DNA from: Pseudeuparius sepicola
Lineage: Eukaryota > Arthropoda > Insecta > Coleoptera > Anthribidae
Direction of reading: 5' to 3'
Assembly (NCBI GenBank): GCA_963920635.1
Contig: OY987307.1
Location: 22,273,735-22,337,734 of the forward strand
DNA: 64,000 bases
Position numbers and translations under genes: made by a program. The notes under the pieces are model-generated. The model was not told the DNA's origin. It did not search any database and was given only the letters and a program-made list of their open reading frames with translations. Shown here piece by piece: positions 1 through 12,729 of the stretch (its first letter is position 1; each line of letters starts with the position of its first letter).

Positions 1-692
1 AAAATTAGATTTTAGGCAGAAAATTTCATACGAATATGGGTCAGGAAATGATTAATAAAAAAGGTACAGGGTGTTAGAATTAATTTTTTTAAGATAGATT
101 TTTAATATCTCAGAAATAACGGTAGTTATTTATGTACCAAGGCATTGCCGTTCATCCTTATGTGGAATTTAGTTGATTTTTAATGGAGAACTTGTCCTAC
201 CTTCCTTTACCCCACTGATTTTTTGCCTAAAATCAAATTTTCAAAATTATCGCCTCGCCGACATTACATTTATTTAGTCAACAATTCAGAGCCCACAAAT
301 AGGCTAGTACAATTAAAATTTTAAAATTGATTTTATGATTGCTATTTAGAACTATAGAGACTTACAAGCCCATTTTGCCCAAGGTAAATCCTACGCGACC
401 GTCTTAGAGACTTGAAAATAAATGTAGTAGCAGTAGTGGCATACAACAAAATGGGAGATTGTTTTTTGAAATTTGCTTCAAATTTTGTCTTATATATCGA
501 CCAAGATCTGTCGGATTTCATGCATCCTCATTTCAGATATTACTTTTATATTCATCTCCATCTCTGGAGAGCAATGGGATTAGGCGGTCCAAATTTACTA
601 TAATTTTTTAAAAGTTTAGCTGTATTGACTTTCTCTCGTTCTGTAGCCGTATACCCTCTATAAATGGCATGGATACTCAAAATAAAACAAAA

Positions 693-826
693 GGTAAAAA
701 ACTTTTTTAAAAACAAGCTTTTATTTATGCCATGTACTAAAATGAATAAAATAAAAAAATAAAAGATAAAAAACCTTTTTAAAAACGATATTATTAAGCC
801 ATGTACTAAAACGAATAAAATAAAAT
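693..826. repeat. Diverged tandem duplication, about 70-bp period
   Basis: Two A/T-rich units share GCCATGTACTAAAA followed by GAATAAAATAAAA; the shared words start at 729 and 798. No coding signal. It is probably simple local slippage or the edge of an old repeat. Confidence 0.6.
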
Positions 827-861
827 AGGTATAGGTTTTCGTTAAGATAATTAATGCCAAA

Positions 862-1028
862 TTGCGACATGTTTTTGTAAATCAAAAAGCTTGTCTCGCG
901 AAATGTTCATAAAAGTAGGTACCAATTAATTTTATTGGACAGTGATCGTTTGATAAGCACTTGCCAAAGTATGTATTTTCTTTACAATTCGCGCGACAAA
1001 CTTTTTGATTTACAAAAGCATGTCGCAA
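862..1028. repeat. Palindrome with 40-bp arms (MITE-like)
   Basis: The left arm (862-901) and right arm (989-1028) are near-perfect reverse complements: TTGCGACATG begins the left arm and CATGTCGCAA ends the right, with about 87 bp between. It abuts an ACAT microsatellite. I see no clear target duplication, so the transposon class is unknown. Confidence 0.75.
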
Positions 1029-1034
1029 CATACA

Positions 1035-1068
<34 letters not shown>

Positions 1069-1084
1069 CATACGTACATACATA
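1027..1084. repeat. (ACAT)n microsatellite
   Basis: About 14 units of ACAT/CATA with two interruptions (ATAT and CGTA), directly at the right edge of the preceding palindrome. The apparent minus-strand ORF across it is only the translated microsatellite. Confidence 0.95.
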
Positions 1085-4000
1085 CTAATAAGGCAAGTTA
1101 AATAAAAGCTTGTAACAACAGTTTATCGTTGTGTAAATATTAGTTCCGGACGATCTTTTTTATATAATGCGATTTTCTACTTTCTACTTTCGTTGTCCAG
1201 TTATTTGGGCTTATGGGTTTTCACAGAATCCGATAAGGGCTAGCTGAATGGACCGAAAATAGAAATAATCCTCCTTTAATTAAGGATTCGGAACTTTCCA
1301 GAACTTCGGACGGAGTTTTTCATTATGCATTAAACGTGTTCGTTACTTTCAGAAATGAAACAAAGTTAGTTCCGAAAAAGTTTTTAGCAGTGACGTACGG
1401 GTAGGTATGCGCTTTGGGTGCGACCTCGTTGGTTAGTTTGACTGTTTCATTGTATAGTCTCAAAATGAACTGATTGTCATATTATACAGTGCCGTCCAGC
1501 GTCTATAGTGGCCAGCCAGCCAGCCAGTCAGTAAACTAATTAATCATGTGGTTCAAATTTTTTACATGACTAAACCCTCTATTTAGCAATACAAAGTAAA
1601 TATAATAATAAAGCGAGTGATATATAATAGTTTTTTTGTGAAGTTGCAGGGCTAAATGTCCGGGACCCTGTATAGTTTCCAATGGGTAAGTTTATTGGAG
1701 AAAGTTACTTTGTTTAAAATACGAAACACATTTTTTCTACTATGAATCTATTCATTAGGCTTTTTGCGCAAATGCTAACGACGGCCATTGTGATAAATAT
1801 TTTTAAATAATTTTTGTCTCAAAATGTGAATAATTACTTAAATTAAAATTGGTATTGACCAAAAGTTTAAGTATATGAGCGTTGCCCGCTACAGACCGAA
1901 AAAAGCCATTTTATGGGTCAAAATATTGAATCACTGCACGTTGTACATTGAGTCTTAACTAAAGTCGAAATTTCCGGCACACTTTAAAATCCGTCATAAA
2001 CCATTATGACACCATAATTACGGAACCTGTCCTAGCAAGATTGCCCGGCCTTCTTAGACCAAAAAAGCGCGCATTCTTTATCTAGTTTGCTAGGATCCAG
2101 GCGACCTATAAATTTCCCAAAACGCGTTGCAAGCCGTCGTCACGTCGCCAGCACCGCGCGAAATTTACGACTCGATGGAATTATTCTCCTGAATATTGAT
2201 AAAGCATTCCCGGGAATTCCAAACCCGACGTTCGGGAGCCGCCTGCATCAGATGTCGTGAGGTATTTATTTTACATTTACTTCGATGAGAGAATGCATTT
2301 CAAGCTCGATGAGCGGCTGGTGCTGGTATCGGTAGGAAAATCGGGTGAGAGCGTATCACATTTTCTGGCCAGGAGGCAACAACGATATTGGGTGGTGCTC
2401 GCAAGAAACAAACTCGATAAAAATTTTACCTATGGTCACATTTGTTAAGACTAAACTACTCGCTAATTCAACAATTATTTAACAAATGTCTTGGTTTCGA
2501 CAGGTTTAAAAGTCTTTGCGAAACAACGAAAATTTCTGTGTCGACCGAAGCAAGATGAAGGCACAGTATTTAAAATACCTAGTAAACTAACTCACCGCAA
2601 TTAATGGTATAATATTTTTATCGTGCAGACAAGAATGGTTGAAGGATGGAATGCGAGGAATGCGTCAGGGACGTATTCGAATATATTGCAAATTCCATCC
2701 AGTCGTGCTAGATTGACTTTTCCGTAATTTATATACCCCCAAATTATTTAACGTTTTATCTGTACGCACACGAAAGATCTCTATTTTAAAAAGTTATTAT
2801 TGTAATGTAAAAACTTGCAAAACATATTTTTTTCGCAAATTATCTAGGAAAATAATAATTTACTTTTCAAAGGTCGTGGAATGGGGAAGTTATGTGACTT
2901 CAAGCCAGCCGTCAGCGAGATAAATTACTGGGTATTGTAAATACTGTGGTAAAAGGTTGTGGCTCCAACTGTTTCCGGACTGGATGGAGATAAACCACCA
3001 CTAGAAACGCGTTGGCTGGGACATAGGCCGGTGTGGAAAAAAATAATTGTGACTTTGCCTAGAAAATTTTCGTGTTTTTTCACATCGTTGTTGCTGCGTT
3101 TGACTTAAACGGAATTCTACCTGCACAGTAAAAAATGTGCCCGTGTAAAGCATAAAAAACTGCTGGTAACCTTTTCTCGTGTAAATTTAAACACAAAACT
3201 TTGTTAAAATGGATTATTTTTACCAACTTACAACAACAAAAAACAGAAAATGCCTTGTGATGTAAAATATAGGTATACGAAAAACACATATCTTAAAGAA
3301 GTGTAATTTTGGTGCTAATTATGGATGCTATATTTAACGCCTGTCGCTCATAAGAAACTGAATACATTTTATTGCTATACAAGGTGGTTCTTTTTTTCTA
3401 AAAACAATTATACTAATTACCCACTTCTACGCCACTGGTTGTTCAAGGTGTTTGATATTAACAAGTTTTATGCTAACCCATGCCATTATAACGTGTACCA
3501 AATATGACTTAAATATCTCAACTAGTTTGGAAAATATTCAATAAATTCCACATATTTCTTAAAATTTTAACACCCTGTAACTTTTTTATAAGACCTTACA
3601 ATGATATAGTTTATAGAAGAAAGTACGGTCATTTTTTGAACCTGTTGAAGTGTCGCAGAATAAAACCGAATCACCCTGTATAAATTGAAAAAGTCTAAAA
3701 AAACAATCAAAAATTATTTAAAGTGGTGAATGGACTCCTCTTCTCATATTCTAAAGTTAGATATGCCCCAACCCAACTATAATAATTGGTCCGAGTGTGG
3801 TCGCAGCAGCAATACCGTGAATCGTATTATCTCTACGAATTCAAACCCAGATAGAATGCTCGAGAACTGAGTTGCGCTGCAGCTGCACTCCTTACGCCCC
3901 AGTTCCGCCTCCCTTTAGTTTCGCCGCTATCTTATCGTCTTTTCCACAACAATAACTTATTACATCGGACCAGTTTCGCGGGGCATCGATAGCCGCTGGA

Positions 4001-4427
4001 GTAGCAGTGATTCTGACAGAGTGTCCGCGGTCGGGTGATGGACGATCGACGGAAAAACTAACTAGTCTCCCGACCTCGGTTGCAGAGCCGGGGAAAGTTT
4101 ATGTGAGGGGAGAGCTAGTTTATCGGGGACGAAGAACAAAGATTGCACAAAGCTTCTTAAATTTACTTACTAAAAACATTATGATGCTTGTCAGGTTCTT
4201 AGTTGATTTGAAATTCAAACACTACAAATGGACCCCGACAAATAAATGGTTTAGATTGATTTTGCATATGCATGCAAATACCTACTTCTAAGGAAATGTA
4301 AGTATAAATAATAATAACAGTAAACATTTAAACAAATAAATAAAGTTGCTGTAGGTACTTTTCTGCTATATAGATCTTTCGCAGGAGTCTATGACAGGCA
4401 CCCTCCACCTGCATCAAATTGCTTATA
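1085..4427. other. No gene recognised
   Basis: AT-rich DNA with scattered stops in all frames. There is a short CCAG run near 1515. Single unpaired mariner-like ends (CACCCTGTAA at 3571, CACCCTGTATA near 3672) suggest broken MITEs. The part from 2100 to 2450 is richer in C and G, with a 63-codon open frame I do not recognise. Nothing here supports a gene. Confidence 0.5.
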
Positions 4428-5609
4428 CAGGGTGTAACTGAACTGAAGGTCAAAAATGAAACCACGAATTCTTGGAGTCAAAATATGGGCACTTCTTATA
4501 TATTTATTTCTCCTACGGCCCATATTTTTTTTATACAGAGCGTAGAAGTTTAGAGAAAAATACATATATTTCTTAGTATCTCTAGAAGTATACGAGATAT
4601 TTTCTTCCAACTTGGCGTGTCACATGAGCGGGTGAGCCGTCAAACTTAAGATTGATATGAAGCTTCTGAGGCCCCCAGTTGAATACCCTGTATAATCGCA
4701 TTTTTTAAAATTTGTTTTGAGTGGTGAATCCAATGGTTAGGTAACTAAAAGTATCTCTTAGTATTTTTTCATATTCGCAGCCGTTTCTTAATTATTTTCA
4801 AAGAACGGCAATTCTGCAATAAACAAGTCATTTTAAGAATAAATCTAGCAATCTGTGGATGTAAATTAAACTTTATTTAACAATATACCAAAGCAAAAAC
4901 GATAAGAAAAGAAACGTAATGCTAGTAGAAAATCATTAAATGTTCGAAATTACCGCTGTCTCTTTCAATACACGCAACTATGCGTTTCCGCATGTTTATT
5001 ATTGCCATTGTCAAGTCCATAACAAAAGTGCATATCAGTCAACTCTTCCAATGAAAATATAATTTTTCAAAATATTGATACTAAAGTGCAAAGTTGACAG
5101 CAAAATGAATCAAATAATGCCGAGTTTAATTGACATTTACAGATTGCTAGATTTATTCTTAAAATTACTTGTTTATTGCAGCATTGCCGTTCTTTGAAAA
5201 TAATTAAGAAACGGCTGAGAATATGAAAAAAATACTAAGAGATACTTTTTGTTAACCATTGGATTCACCACTCAAAACAAATTTAAAAAATGCGATTATA
5301 TAGGGTATTCATATTTTTCTGAAGTAATTAATTTTATTAATGCCATGTATCTCCGCAACTGGGGCCTCAAAAGCTTCATAGAAACTTTAAGTTTGACGGC
5401 ACATCCGATCATGTGACAAGCCAAGTTTGAAGAAAATATCTCGTATACTTTTAGAGATACTAAAAAATATGTGCATTTTTCTCTAAATTTATATGCTCTG
5501 TATAAAAAAACTATGGCCCGTAGGAGAAAAAGAATATATGAAGAAGTGCCCTTATTTTGACTTCAAAAATACGTGGTTTCATTTTTGACCACCAGTTCAG
5601 TTACACCCT
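4428..5609. mobile_element. Foldback MITE FB1, Tc1/mariner-type ends
   Basis: Long inverted arms (about 4428-4872 and 5117-5609, roughly 440-490 bp each) surround a spacer of about 245 bp. The left end is TA followed by CAGGGTGTAACTGAACTG; the right end is the complement, but its last bases have decayed to ACCCTCC. CAGGGTG termini at a TA site fit a non-autonomous Tc1/mariner-type element. There is no transposase frame. A single related arm lies at 49741-49995. A transcript would fold into a hairpin of about 450 bp. Confidence 0.85.
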
Positions 5610-5646
5610 CCTATCCTTTTTTTCAGGTAATTATTGCAAATTTTTC

Positions 5647-6207
5647 TATTAGACCGTCAGATAGTGACAGATTTAGGTGTCCCATTTTCGCATACAAGCC
5701 TCGATGAGGGTTGCAAAGTGCATCGATGTTGAGTAGAATGAAGGGAAATTTACGAGTGGCCCCCGGGGATAACTTATTTATGGAAAATTCGATTTTCTTT
5801 AACGGAAACAAAAGGTGGCTGTTGCCCATATTTCCACGCAAGCCGTGTTCACCAAATGATTAATTAATAGAATCTCGCTTGAGAAACCCAAAGGCTTGAG
5901 TGTTGCAGGTGGCTAAATAGTTGAAATAAGGGCGTAATCTTGTAAGAAAAATCGAGATTTTGACCGATTTTTCCACACAAGCCCATCGAAAGTATGAAAA
6001 TGTACACCGTCACTAACTCGAAAAACATAAAAAACACATATTATACATAATCAACATAATATATATATTATATATTATAGGAAAATCAAGAGCCACTCGT
6101 AAATTTCCCTTCATTCTACTCATTATCGATGTACTTTTCAACCCTCTTCGAGTCTTGTATGTGAAAATGGGGCAGGTAAATCTGTCTCTATCTAACGGTC
6201 TATATCC
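5647..6207. mobile_element. Foldback element FB2, 120-bp arms
   Basis: The left arm (5647-5767) and right arm (6085-6207) are inverted copies; both carry TTCATTCTACTC or its complement and the outer word AGACCGT(C/T)AGATAG. About 320 bp lie between. There is no clear target duplication and no coding sequence. It follows FB1 within 40 bp, so insertions cluster here. Confidence 0.75.
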
Positions 6208-7159
6208 AAGAACTATACCATGCACTATCGATATCAAAAGTCGGTCAACGTGAATTATCTTAGTGGACAAACAACAAATAATAATTATTCCAAGAAAGTG
6301 TTTACAACGTGGAAAGAGGAAAATACGCAGATTAAAAAGGAGAAAGAAGAATTTAAGAAGGCCCTAAAATAAAGAAAATTAATTAGGAGTTAAATGCATT
6401 GTTAAGTCATGTTATCATGGCCTATAAGAAAAGCTCAGAAGACCAATAACTACTGCGAAACCTGGTAGATAGAATAATAACGATAAATGTCTGATGTTTA
6501 TGCCAAAGAAACACCCGCTTTCTCGCCTTTACGTTGGCGAAGTATATCAACACACGTTGAGAGATACCTCTGGACTAACAAAATAAAGATAAATCTTTCG
6601 GTGTGGGAAGGCCAAAATCCCAAAGAAATTGCACGAGGAAAACTTCTTTCACCCGCAAAAAAAACAACTGGTTGATAAAACAATTCCCGGCACTTGCCTA
6701 AAAGACCCTACGATTATTTGTAAAAAAATATTTATGTAATTTCCATGTTTTTAGACTTTCTTCGAAATTTTGCAGGAAAGCACTTACAATGTCAAGTGTT
6801 TTAAAAAACCAATATGGCAACAAGGCGATACTACTTCTAACCTCAAGCCCCCAGAGTTAGGATGCCCCGTGAGAGCACATTTAGTCAAGAAGTGTTTTTT
6901 CGTAAATATTCAGTCATGTTTTTCTGAAAATTTGTTGGCTAGGTTGGGCCAAGGTACGGAATTCTCCGTTTATTAATAACTCATAATACTTTACTATTAC
7001 TACAACATAGAAACCTTTGCAGTTTTATCCCATGAATTTCGGCATTCATAAGAGCATCTAATTTCGGCAAATTATCGGATTGCCTTTTCACTTAATCGTT
7101 GATCCTTGTCCATGATGACACAACACAATAACTATACAAGAAATATAATAGTAAATAAC
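6208..7159. other. No gene recognised
   Basis: A-rich, with purine runs near 6310-6370. Overlapping short frames on both strands near 6487-6683 are shadows of each other and show no family signature. Confidence 0.4.
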
Positions 7160-7277
7160 AATAACGCTATTAAAAAGAAAAAATAGTCCATCTTCTTACA
7201 GTGGAGTAATGTGATAAAAATTAAATAAAGCAAACCTTTCAGTTGAAACTACACAAACAGTTTATATTCTTAGAAAA

Positions 7278-7320
7278 CTGTACATGTTTCAAACCACTAA
7301 GGGTTCATCTTCAGCAGCGA
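7278..7320 (-). ncRNA. Hammerhead-like half motif, minus copy
   Basis: On the minus strand: CTGAAGA (7308-7314), a short stem AACC/GGTT, then GAAAC (7286-7290). The hammerhead core is CUGANGA...GAAA. I cannot find a convincing cleavage-site strand closing stem III, and one base is bulged at the foot of stem II. Likely a decayed or partial ribozyme. Confidence 0.35.
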
Positions 7321-7778
7321 AAAATCATTAAAGTGAAGTATACAAAGCTTCCAAGCATATTTAAAAAAAATTATATTATCAAAATTCTTAGGAAAACTTC
7401 AAAAGTTAAGTGGAGTCAAATTGTAACCATAAAAACCCAAAATTAAAAATCAAAAGCCACCAAAAGGCTTTAGGTAAAGATCATAAAACTCTTCAAAAAC
7501 AAGCCTCACTCTAAGCACCCGGTAAACCAATAAATCTACTTAGTCAAATTTGACTAAGTAGATTTATTCAAATTTGACTAAGTAGATTTATTGGTTTATC
7601 TGGAGCTTGGAGTGAGGCTTGTTTTTGAAGAATTTTATGATCTCAGGTGGCTTTTGATTTTTACTTTGGGTTTTTTATGGTTACAATTTGACTCCACTTA
7701 ACTTTTGAAGTTTTCTTACGAATTTTGATAATATAATTTTTTAAAAATATGCTTGGAAGCTTTGTATTAATGATTTTT

Positions 7779-7822
7779 CGCTGCTGAAGATGAACCCTTA
7801 GTGGTTTGAAACATGTACAGTT
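7779..7822 (+). ncRNA. Hammerhead-like half motif, plus copy
   Basis: Mirror copy of the motif in the right arm: CTGAAGA (7784-7790), stem AACC...GGTT, GAAAC (7808-7812). The caveats are the same: no obvious cleavage strand. Both copies belong to one inverted dimer, so they are not independent evidence. Confidence 0.35.
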
Positions 7823-7895
7823 TTTTAAGAATATAAACTGTTTGTGGAGTTTCGACTGGAAGGTTTGCTTTATTTAATTTTTAATAACGCTATTA

Positions 7896-9489
7896 CAAAT
7901 CGCACAGATATCTTAGTATGTTTTGATTGATCGGCATACGGAATGACAGTTATCATGACGGGGCGTCGGGTGCCGTTGCTTGGATGGCGGGTGGCGTTGC
8001 CACATCCACCAATATTTCCGCATTCTTGAAGCCTCAATATTTATCGTATCTTCCGTATACACATATTTTAACCAAAGTGTCACAAGACAGATGAAGGATA
8101 TAGTTTCCAGCCTGTGGAGCATAAACAGATAACATTTTGATATAGAGGAGTCAATATATACAGAATATATTGGTGATAAAAAAGTATTTTTGGATGAGGT
8201 ACATAAGAGGAAGGTTCACTTTGCCGAAACTTGTCAATTTTTTAAATAAATTTCGCGTTAATAAGAAAACCGACCGACCCTAGCCGAGTCAATTCTCCCC
8301 TTCCGTTTCTTTGTGCCGTCTTATTTACAGGAAAACCTCTTCCGCATTATTAAACGTTTGAAATTCTGTTACATTTGAAAAGTATCTGCGTAAAGGTGAA
8401 AAAGAAAAAAAGAAAGAAGAAAGAATACAGAGAGCTCATCTTTGCTCAGTTTGTTGTCCAATTAATGGTCCAATTAATTTATTGTTGGTGAAAAAATATA
8501 CAAAAATTTGGGCTCCATTTGGCATATTTCTTAAACAATGTGAGTTCTCTGTATGCTGTCTTCGCTGTGCTCTAGGAGATAACTCTTAGTCTTATGAATA
8601 ATGTATTGTGTCAATTTACAACTACAAATTACATTCTGGAACAAAAATACTCTATATAACAGAGCTACAACAGTCATGTATTCACATTATGTGAAAATTG
8701 CAAAATTGCGTTTTAGAGAAGCCGCTTATTATATGTCATGTTTCGAGATAGGGGCAAAATTGTTCCCTGTTCCTGCGAAAGATGATTCTTATATTCCTGT
8801 TTATGTGTCTGAAAATAGGTTTCCTGGAAGGTTGCCGGTTGAATTGGGTTCTTTAGCAATATACTGCTAAGCAATTATGCTCTACGGTTTCTCATAGTGT
8901 TGTTGGAAAAACAGCATGCGTAGTATTCAAAGCCTTTATGCCGGGATACATTAGATACGAGATAAATTATTTTATTATAATGTAGTTAACTTCTTCCTTT
9001 TATATCCTCCACACGGGATTTCCATTTGAAGAATAGACGTTATGTAAATTAGATTTTTGTTTAAATCCATCACGGAAACGTTCCCCCCCCCCCCGTATTT
9101 GTCAGGCGAAAGTTGGGAAAACGCCCCCGAAAATATTTTTCACTAAACCGCGCCATTTGTAGGCGTTCCTCCGGCTAAAATAAATCACCAGGGCTCTCCG
9201 GAATATTCTCCAGCCCCCTCCGAAGATAATGTCTCATCTATGTTCATCGCTCGCTTGGTATTATTGCTCCGCAAAACCTACAAATGAACATTTTTCTTAT
9301 AGGGATGCAATATATGAGGCGTGAGAGCTTTGGTTTTTATTACTGATTTAATATATTTACTAATTTAATATATTTATTAAATCAATTTTGAAGGAATTAA
9401 AGGTTAAAACCCCACACCTGACACCAATTAAAACTCTAGAATCTTCATAATCATAATTATTATTATGAAAGCGGAAGTTTTTTTTGCGT
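7896..9489. other. No gene recognised; C12 homopolymer
   Basis: AT-rich sequence with a run of 12 C at 9083-9094 and a short duplicated TTTAATATATTTA near 9347-9375. The open frame at 8601-8870 (89 codons) has no recognisable domain. I see nothing else. Confidence 0.45.
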
Positions 9490-10534
9490 ATTCAACACCT
9501 GCCAATATGAACCAATGAAATGACATAATTTTTGAAATACTAACCAATCAGGTGATGATTTCAGCGATTATTTCCCTCATACTTCTTGCATCCAATAAGG
9601 TAGCTCCTTCCATAAAAATCCAACCAATCATATGCCTCTGCTAGCGATAATTGCACTTGTGCAAAACCAAAGCTGTAATACCACTTGTGCAATTATCACT
9701 TCATTGCTTAGCAACCGCGAATCTGTTCGATACAAACACGTACTTCTTAAAACACGGTTCTAAATTATGCAGCTTATAAATTATGTTGCGGTATTATTAA
9801 GCATTGTATCAATGAATTTATATTACTTCTACATTGCTAAATTGTTGTTATTAGACCTCCGTCTCCGTTTAAATTTATGACACACATTCAGAAAATAAAC
9901 CAACGCTAACAGGGTGTATAATCGCATTTGCCTTGGATATCCAAGTGTCATGTTTGTTTACTCGAATGACGCTACAGTCGAAGCTGTCAATAAACTGGTT
10001 CAAAATGAGTCGTTTTGGAAATGTAAACATAGAAAAAATTAATACAGAAATTATTAAATCGTATTCGTGAAATAATCTCGACAAATACCACTCGTGCCGG
10101 AAATTTTTCTAAATACTTTTATTCTCAAGCGCTATTTTGCTATTAGTAAATCCACTCGTACAAATTGGGCTTTTATTTTCAGAGATAAAAGACCAATTTA
10201 TACTCGTGATCTTTCTAGGCAATATAGCGCTTTCGAAAAAAATATCGATAAAATTTCCGGCACTTGTTATATTACATATGATAATACCACTAGTGATATT
10301 ATTGCTGATAGCCTACTCTCTTGGTTAGATCCTGGTTATACCCTAAACCAATATTGTGGCAGCTAAAACTGATAACCCGATAAGTTCTTCACATTTCGAA
10401 ATTTAATATAGTGCTAGAAGATAATATTTTCAGTTACCACATTGATCGCTAAATATCTATTAGCACAAAAACATTTTCAGAACCGAAAACTCAAGCTTAA
10501 TGACAGCTGTCAAATGGACTAACTTTTAAGATCT

Positions 10535-10607
10535 GACCTGAATGGGATAGAGGCATAATTCTCGCTTTGCGTGCGAGTGATCCTGGGTTCAAATCCCGGT
10601 TGTGGCT
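10535..10607 (+). pseudogene. tRNA-like sequence (anticodon TGC) in left arm
   Basis: Good anticodon arm (CTCGC-TTTGCGT-GCGAG, 10561-10577; anticodon position TGC, alanine) and T arm (CTGGG-TTCAAAT-CCCGG). The body resembles insect tRNA-Pro more than tRNA-Ala. The acceptor stem (GACCTGA with TTGTGGC) has at least two mismatches. It is followed by a T run, but this looks like a pseudogene or SINE-type head carried in a repeat arm. Confidence 0.6.
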
Positions 10608-11886
10608 GCTTTTTTTATTTTTATTTTTTAAATTACATTTTCGAAGTGGGGAAATATTTACAATTCTTGTAGTTAATTTATTCCTAAGAAGTTGGTTGAT
10701 AAATAATTATGGCTACATACACACTGAATAGTTATTAAACTATTTGCAGTTGTTAAATACAACTCGTGGTATGATAATAGATAATACCTTTCGTTAATTT
10801 GTCACTCATTATAATCCCAATGCTAAGGAAATACCACTCCTGCTGCGCAGTCGTGGTATTTTCTGCCTTGGCATTATAATTCTTAAGCTTAACGAAAGGT
10901 ATTACCGATAATAGGCACACCATTTATCCCTGATAATTCTCCCCAAAGATCGCACATAGCAAATAGCCTTCAAAGTCGAATCGAAAACGAAAACTGGAAG
11001 TTGGTTTTTTTTTTGCATTGTATCTCCGGATCGGCTGGAGACAATTTTGATAATTTTGATTTTGCCCATTAAATTGTCACTCCTACATCTACTAGATTTA
11101 AACGGGATTATAACGGGGAATGGATCTTTTACAACGTAAAAAAAAAAATTTTTAAATTAAGATCCGAAATTCTGGAAAACGGCAGAATGAACTTGGATTT
11201 AAGCTTTATTTCCGATATCTACGGGATAAAGTGCTTTAAAAAAAAACATTTTTCGACGCATGTTGTATTATTTGCAAATTAAAAAATGTTACTGGTAATT
11301 ATAATTTTTTAGAGCAATTCGGAAGGACGCAATTCACGTCTGATAGGTGGGTTTTAAAGTTAGATACTTACGAGTTCTATCTAGACCGGATTTCCGGTTT
11401 CTACGAGTCAAACTGCGTCGGATAGGCACCGAAATTTAAAAATTGTTTCGTTTTTTATCAATTTCAAATAAGAAAAATGCCCGATTTTTTCTCTAGCTAT
11501 CGCATAAGTTCTTTAGATCTTCTTAGTTGGCATGTGTCAAGAAAGTGTTTGCTTTTGAAGTTCACCTTTACATCCACCCACACCTATAATAATACCAATC
11601 AGACTACGTACAAACAACCGGACCAATGAACATATATTTCTAAATTATGATTCATTTTGTTTTGTTTTTTTATCTAATAGAGGAAATTTAAGAACTAGTA
11701 ATAATAAAAACCATATATACAATTGTTGCCATGGCTAAATGTTTTCATGACAAAGTTCGACAAAATACCAAACTGTATTTGAAATGTTTAAAGGAAAAAA
11801 GATTAAGACATATGACATATTTTTTATCCCACACCTGACACCACCACCGAAATACAATGAACACAGTGTAATAATTATAATACTAA

Positions 11887-12660
11887 TAGGGGCGGGCAGT
11901 CCATGGAAGCAAGGGAAGCAGTGCTTCCCCTAAACCAAAACAATGTAAAATGATAAAATATAATTTTTGAATTTTTAAACAGGAAGCAATTAGTTTAGTT
12001 ACCTAGGACTGCGCCCATCCTACCGAGCGACAGTGCAATGTAAGCTATGCCGGCCGCTAGCTTTTCTGTAGCGTTCGAGAGTCGGGAGGTTATTGAACTT
12101 TCCACCTCCACCGCACTGGCCGACGCGAATGAGAACGCGTGTTTTAAGCGTGCGTGGATGCTATCGTTGCAGAAGGTTCTTTATTTAGTTTAGTTGGTTT
12201 TGATATCTGCGTTGGTGCGTCGCGCGCGGCGTATCTCGGGCGATATGGAAGCCAATACAATACGGACATGAACATGCAAATACCGTCAACTTCGGCTGTC
12301 GGGAATAACGTTGAAAATGTTAAAGTTGAACAATTAAGTAAGAGTGTGTGAATGTGTAGTGTGTGCTAATAATAAAGGGATTTTCAACATTAAACTTTGC
12401 GGATAAGCTTCAATTAATTACTAACTGAAGGGCAAAACCCCCTATGAAAAATTTAACCACAAAAATGAATGAATGACTTTCACAGATATCGCTGTTGTCT
12501 ATTGAGAATATACTTCTCCCGAACATGTTAGAGCATCGATGTTTTTATGATGACGTCATTGACGAATTCGCAAAAAGTGATCGAAGAATCGAATTACATT
12601 ACAAATAGGTAAGTTTTTAAACATTGCTTCCCTTACTTAAAATGTCACCGCACGCCCCTG
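11887..12660. mobile_element. Non-autonomous hAT element, 774 bp
   Basis: An 8-bp target duplication AATACTAA is perfect on both sides (11879-11886 and 12661-12668). The right end, read inward, is CAGGGGCGTGCGGTGACAT; the left is TAGGGGCGGGCAGTCCAT, so the terminal base of the left end has mutated. CAGGG-type ends with 8-bp duplications are diagnostic of hAT. The middle (about 12000-12360) is GC-richer than the surroundings but holds no transposase; it could be captured DNA. Confidence 0.9.
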
Positions 12661-12699
12661 AATACTAATGTATAAGGCAATGAATAAAGAACCCCAGGA

Positions 12700-12729
12700 A
12701 GGAGCAATCCCGCTACTGGGATTGCTCCT
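12700..12729. other. Perfect 12-bp stem hairpin
   Basis: AGGAGCAATCCC, six-base loop, GGGATTGCTCCT. It is short and isolated, 40 bp right of the hAT element. No poly-U tract follows. Function unknown. Confidence 0.6.

Larger units (their letters stand above)
7160..7895. mobile_element. Inverted-dimer element with 13-bp target duplication, Penelope-like
   Basis: AATAACGCTATTA occurs at 7160-7172 and 7883-7895 and brackets the element. Inside, 7216-7882 is a near-perfect palindrome; 43 unpaired bases (7173-7215) sit next to the left duplication. The centre holds a 36-bp perfect palindrome (about 7531-7566) followed by a repeat of its right half. Each arm has a CTGAAGA...GAAAC motif resembling a hammerhead core, as reported for Penelope-like terminal repeats. 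A variable-length duplication and an inverted head-to-head arrangement fit a retroelement better than a DNA MITE, but no reverse transcriptase is present. Class assignment is inference. Confidence 0.7.

Noticed and set aside
882..1079. Open frame with MYVC repeats
   Set aside because: Translated ACAT microsatellite and palindrome arm.
63..3580. TACAGGGTGTTAGAATTAA near 62 and TTTTAACACCCTGTAA near 3565 as ends of one 3.5-kb element
   Set aside because: The match is limited to about 10-15 bp of a very common mariner-type end; no further arm similarity.
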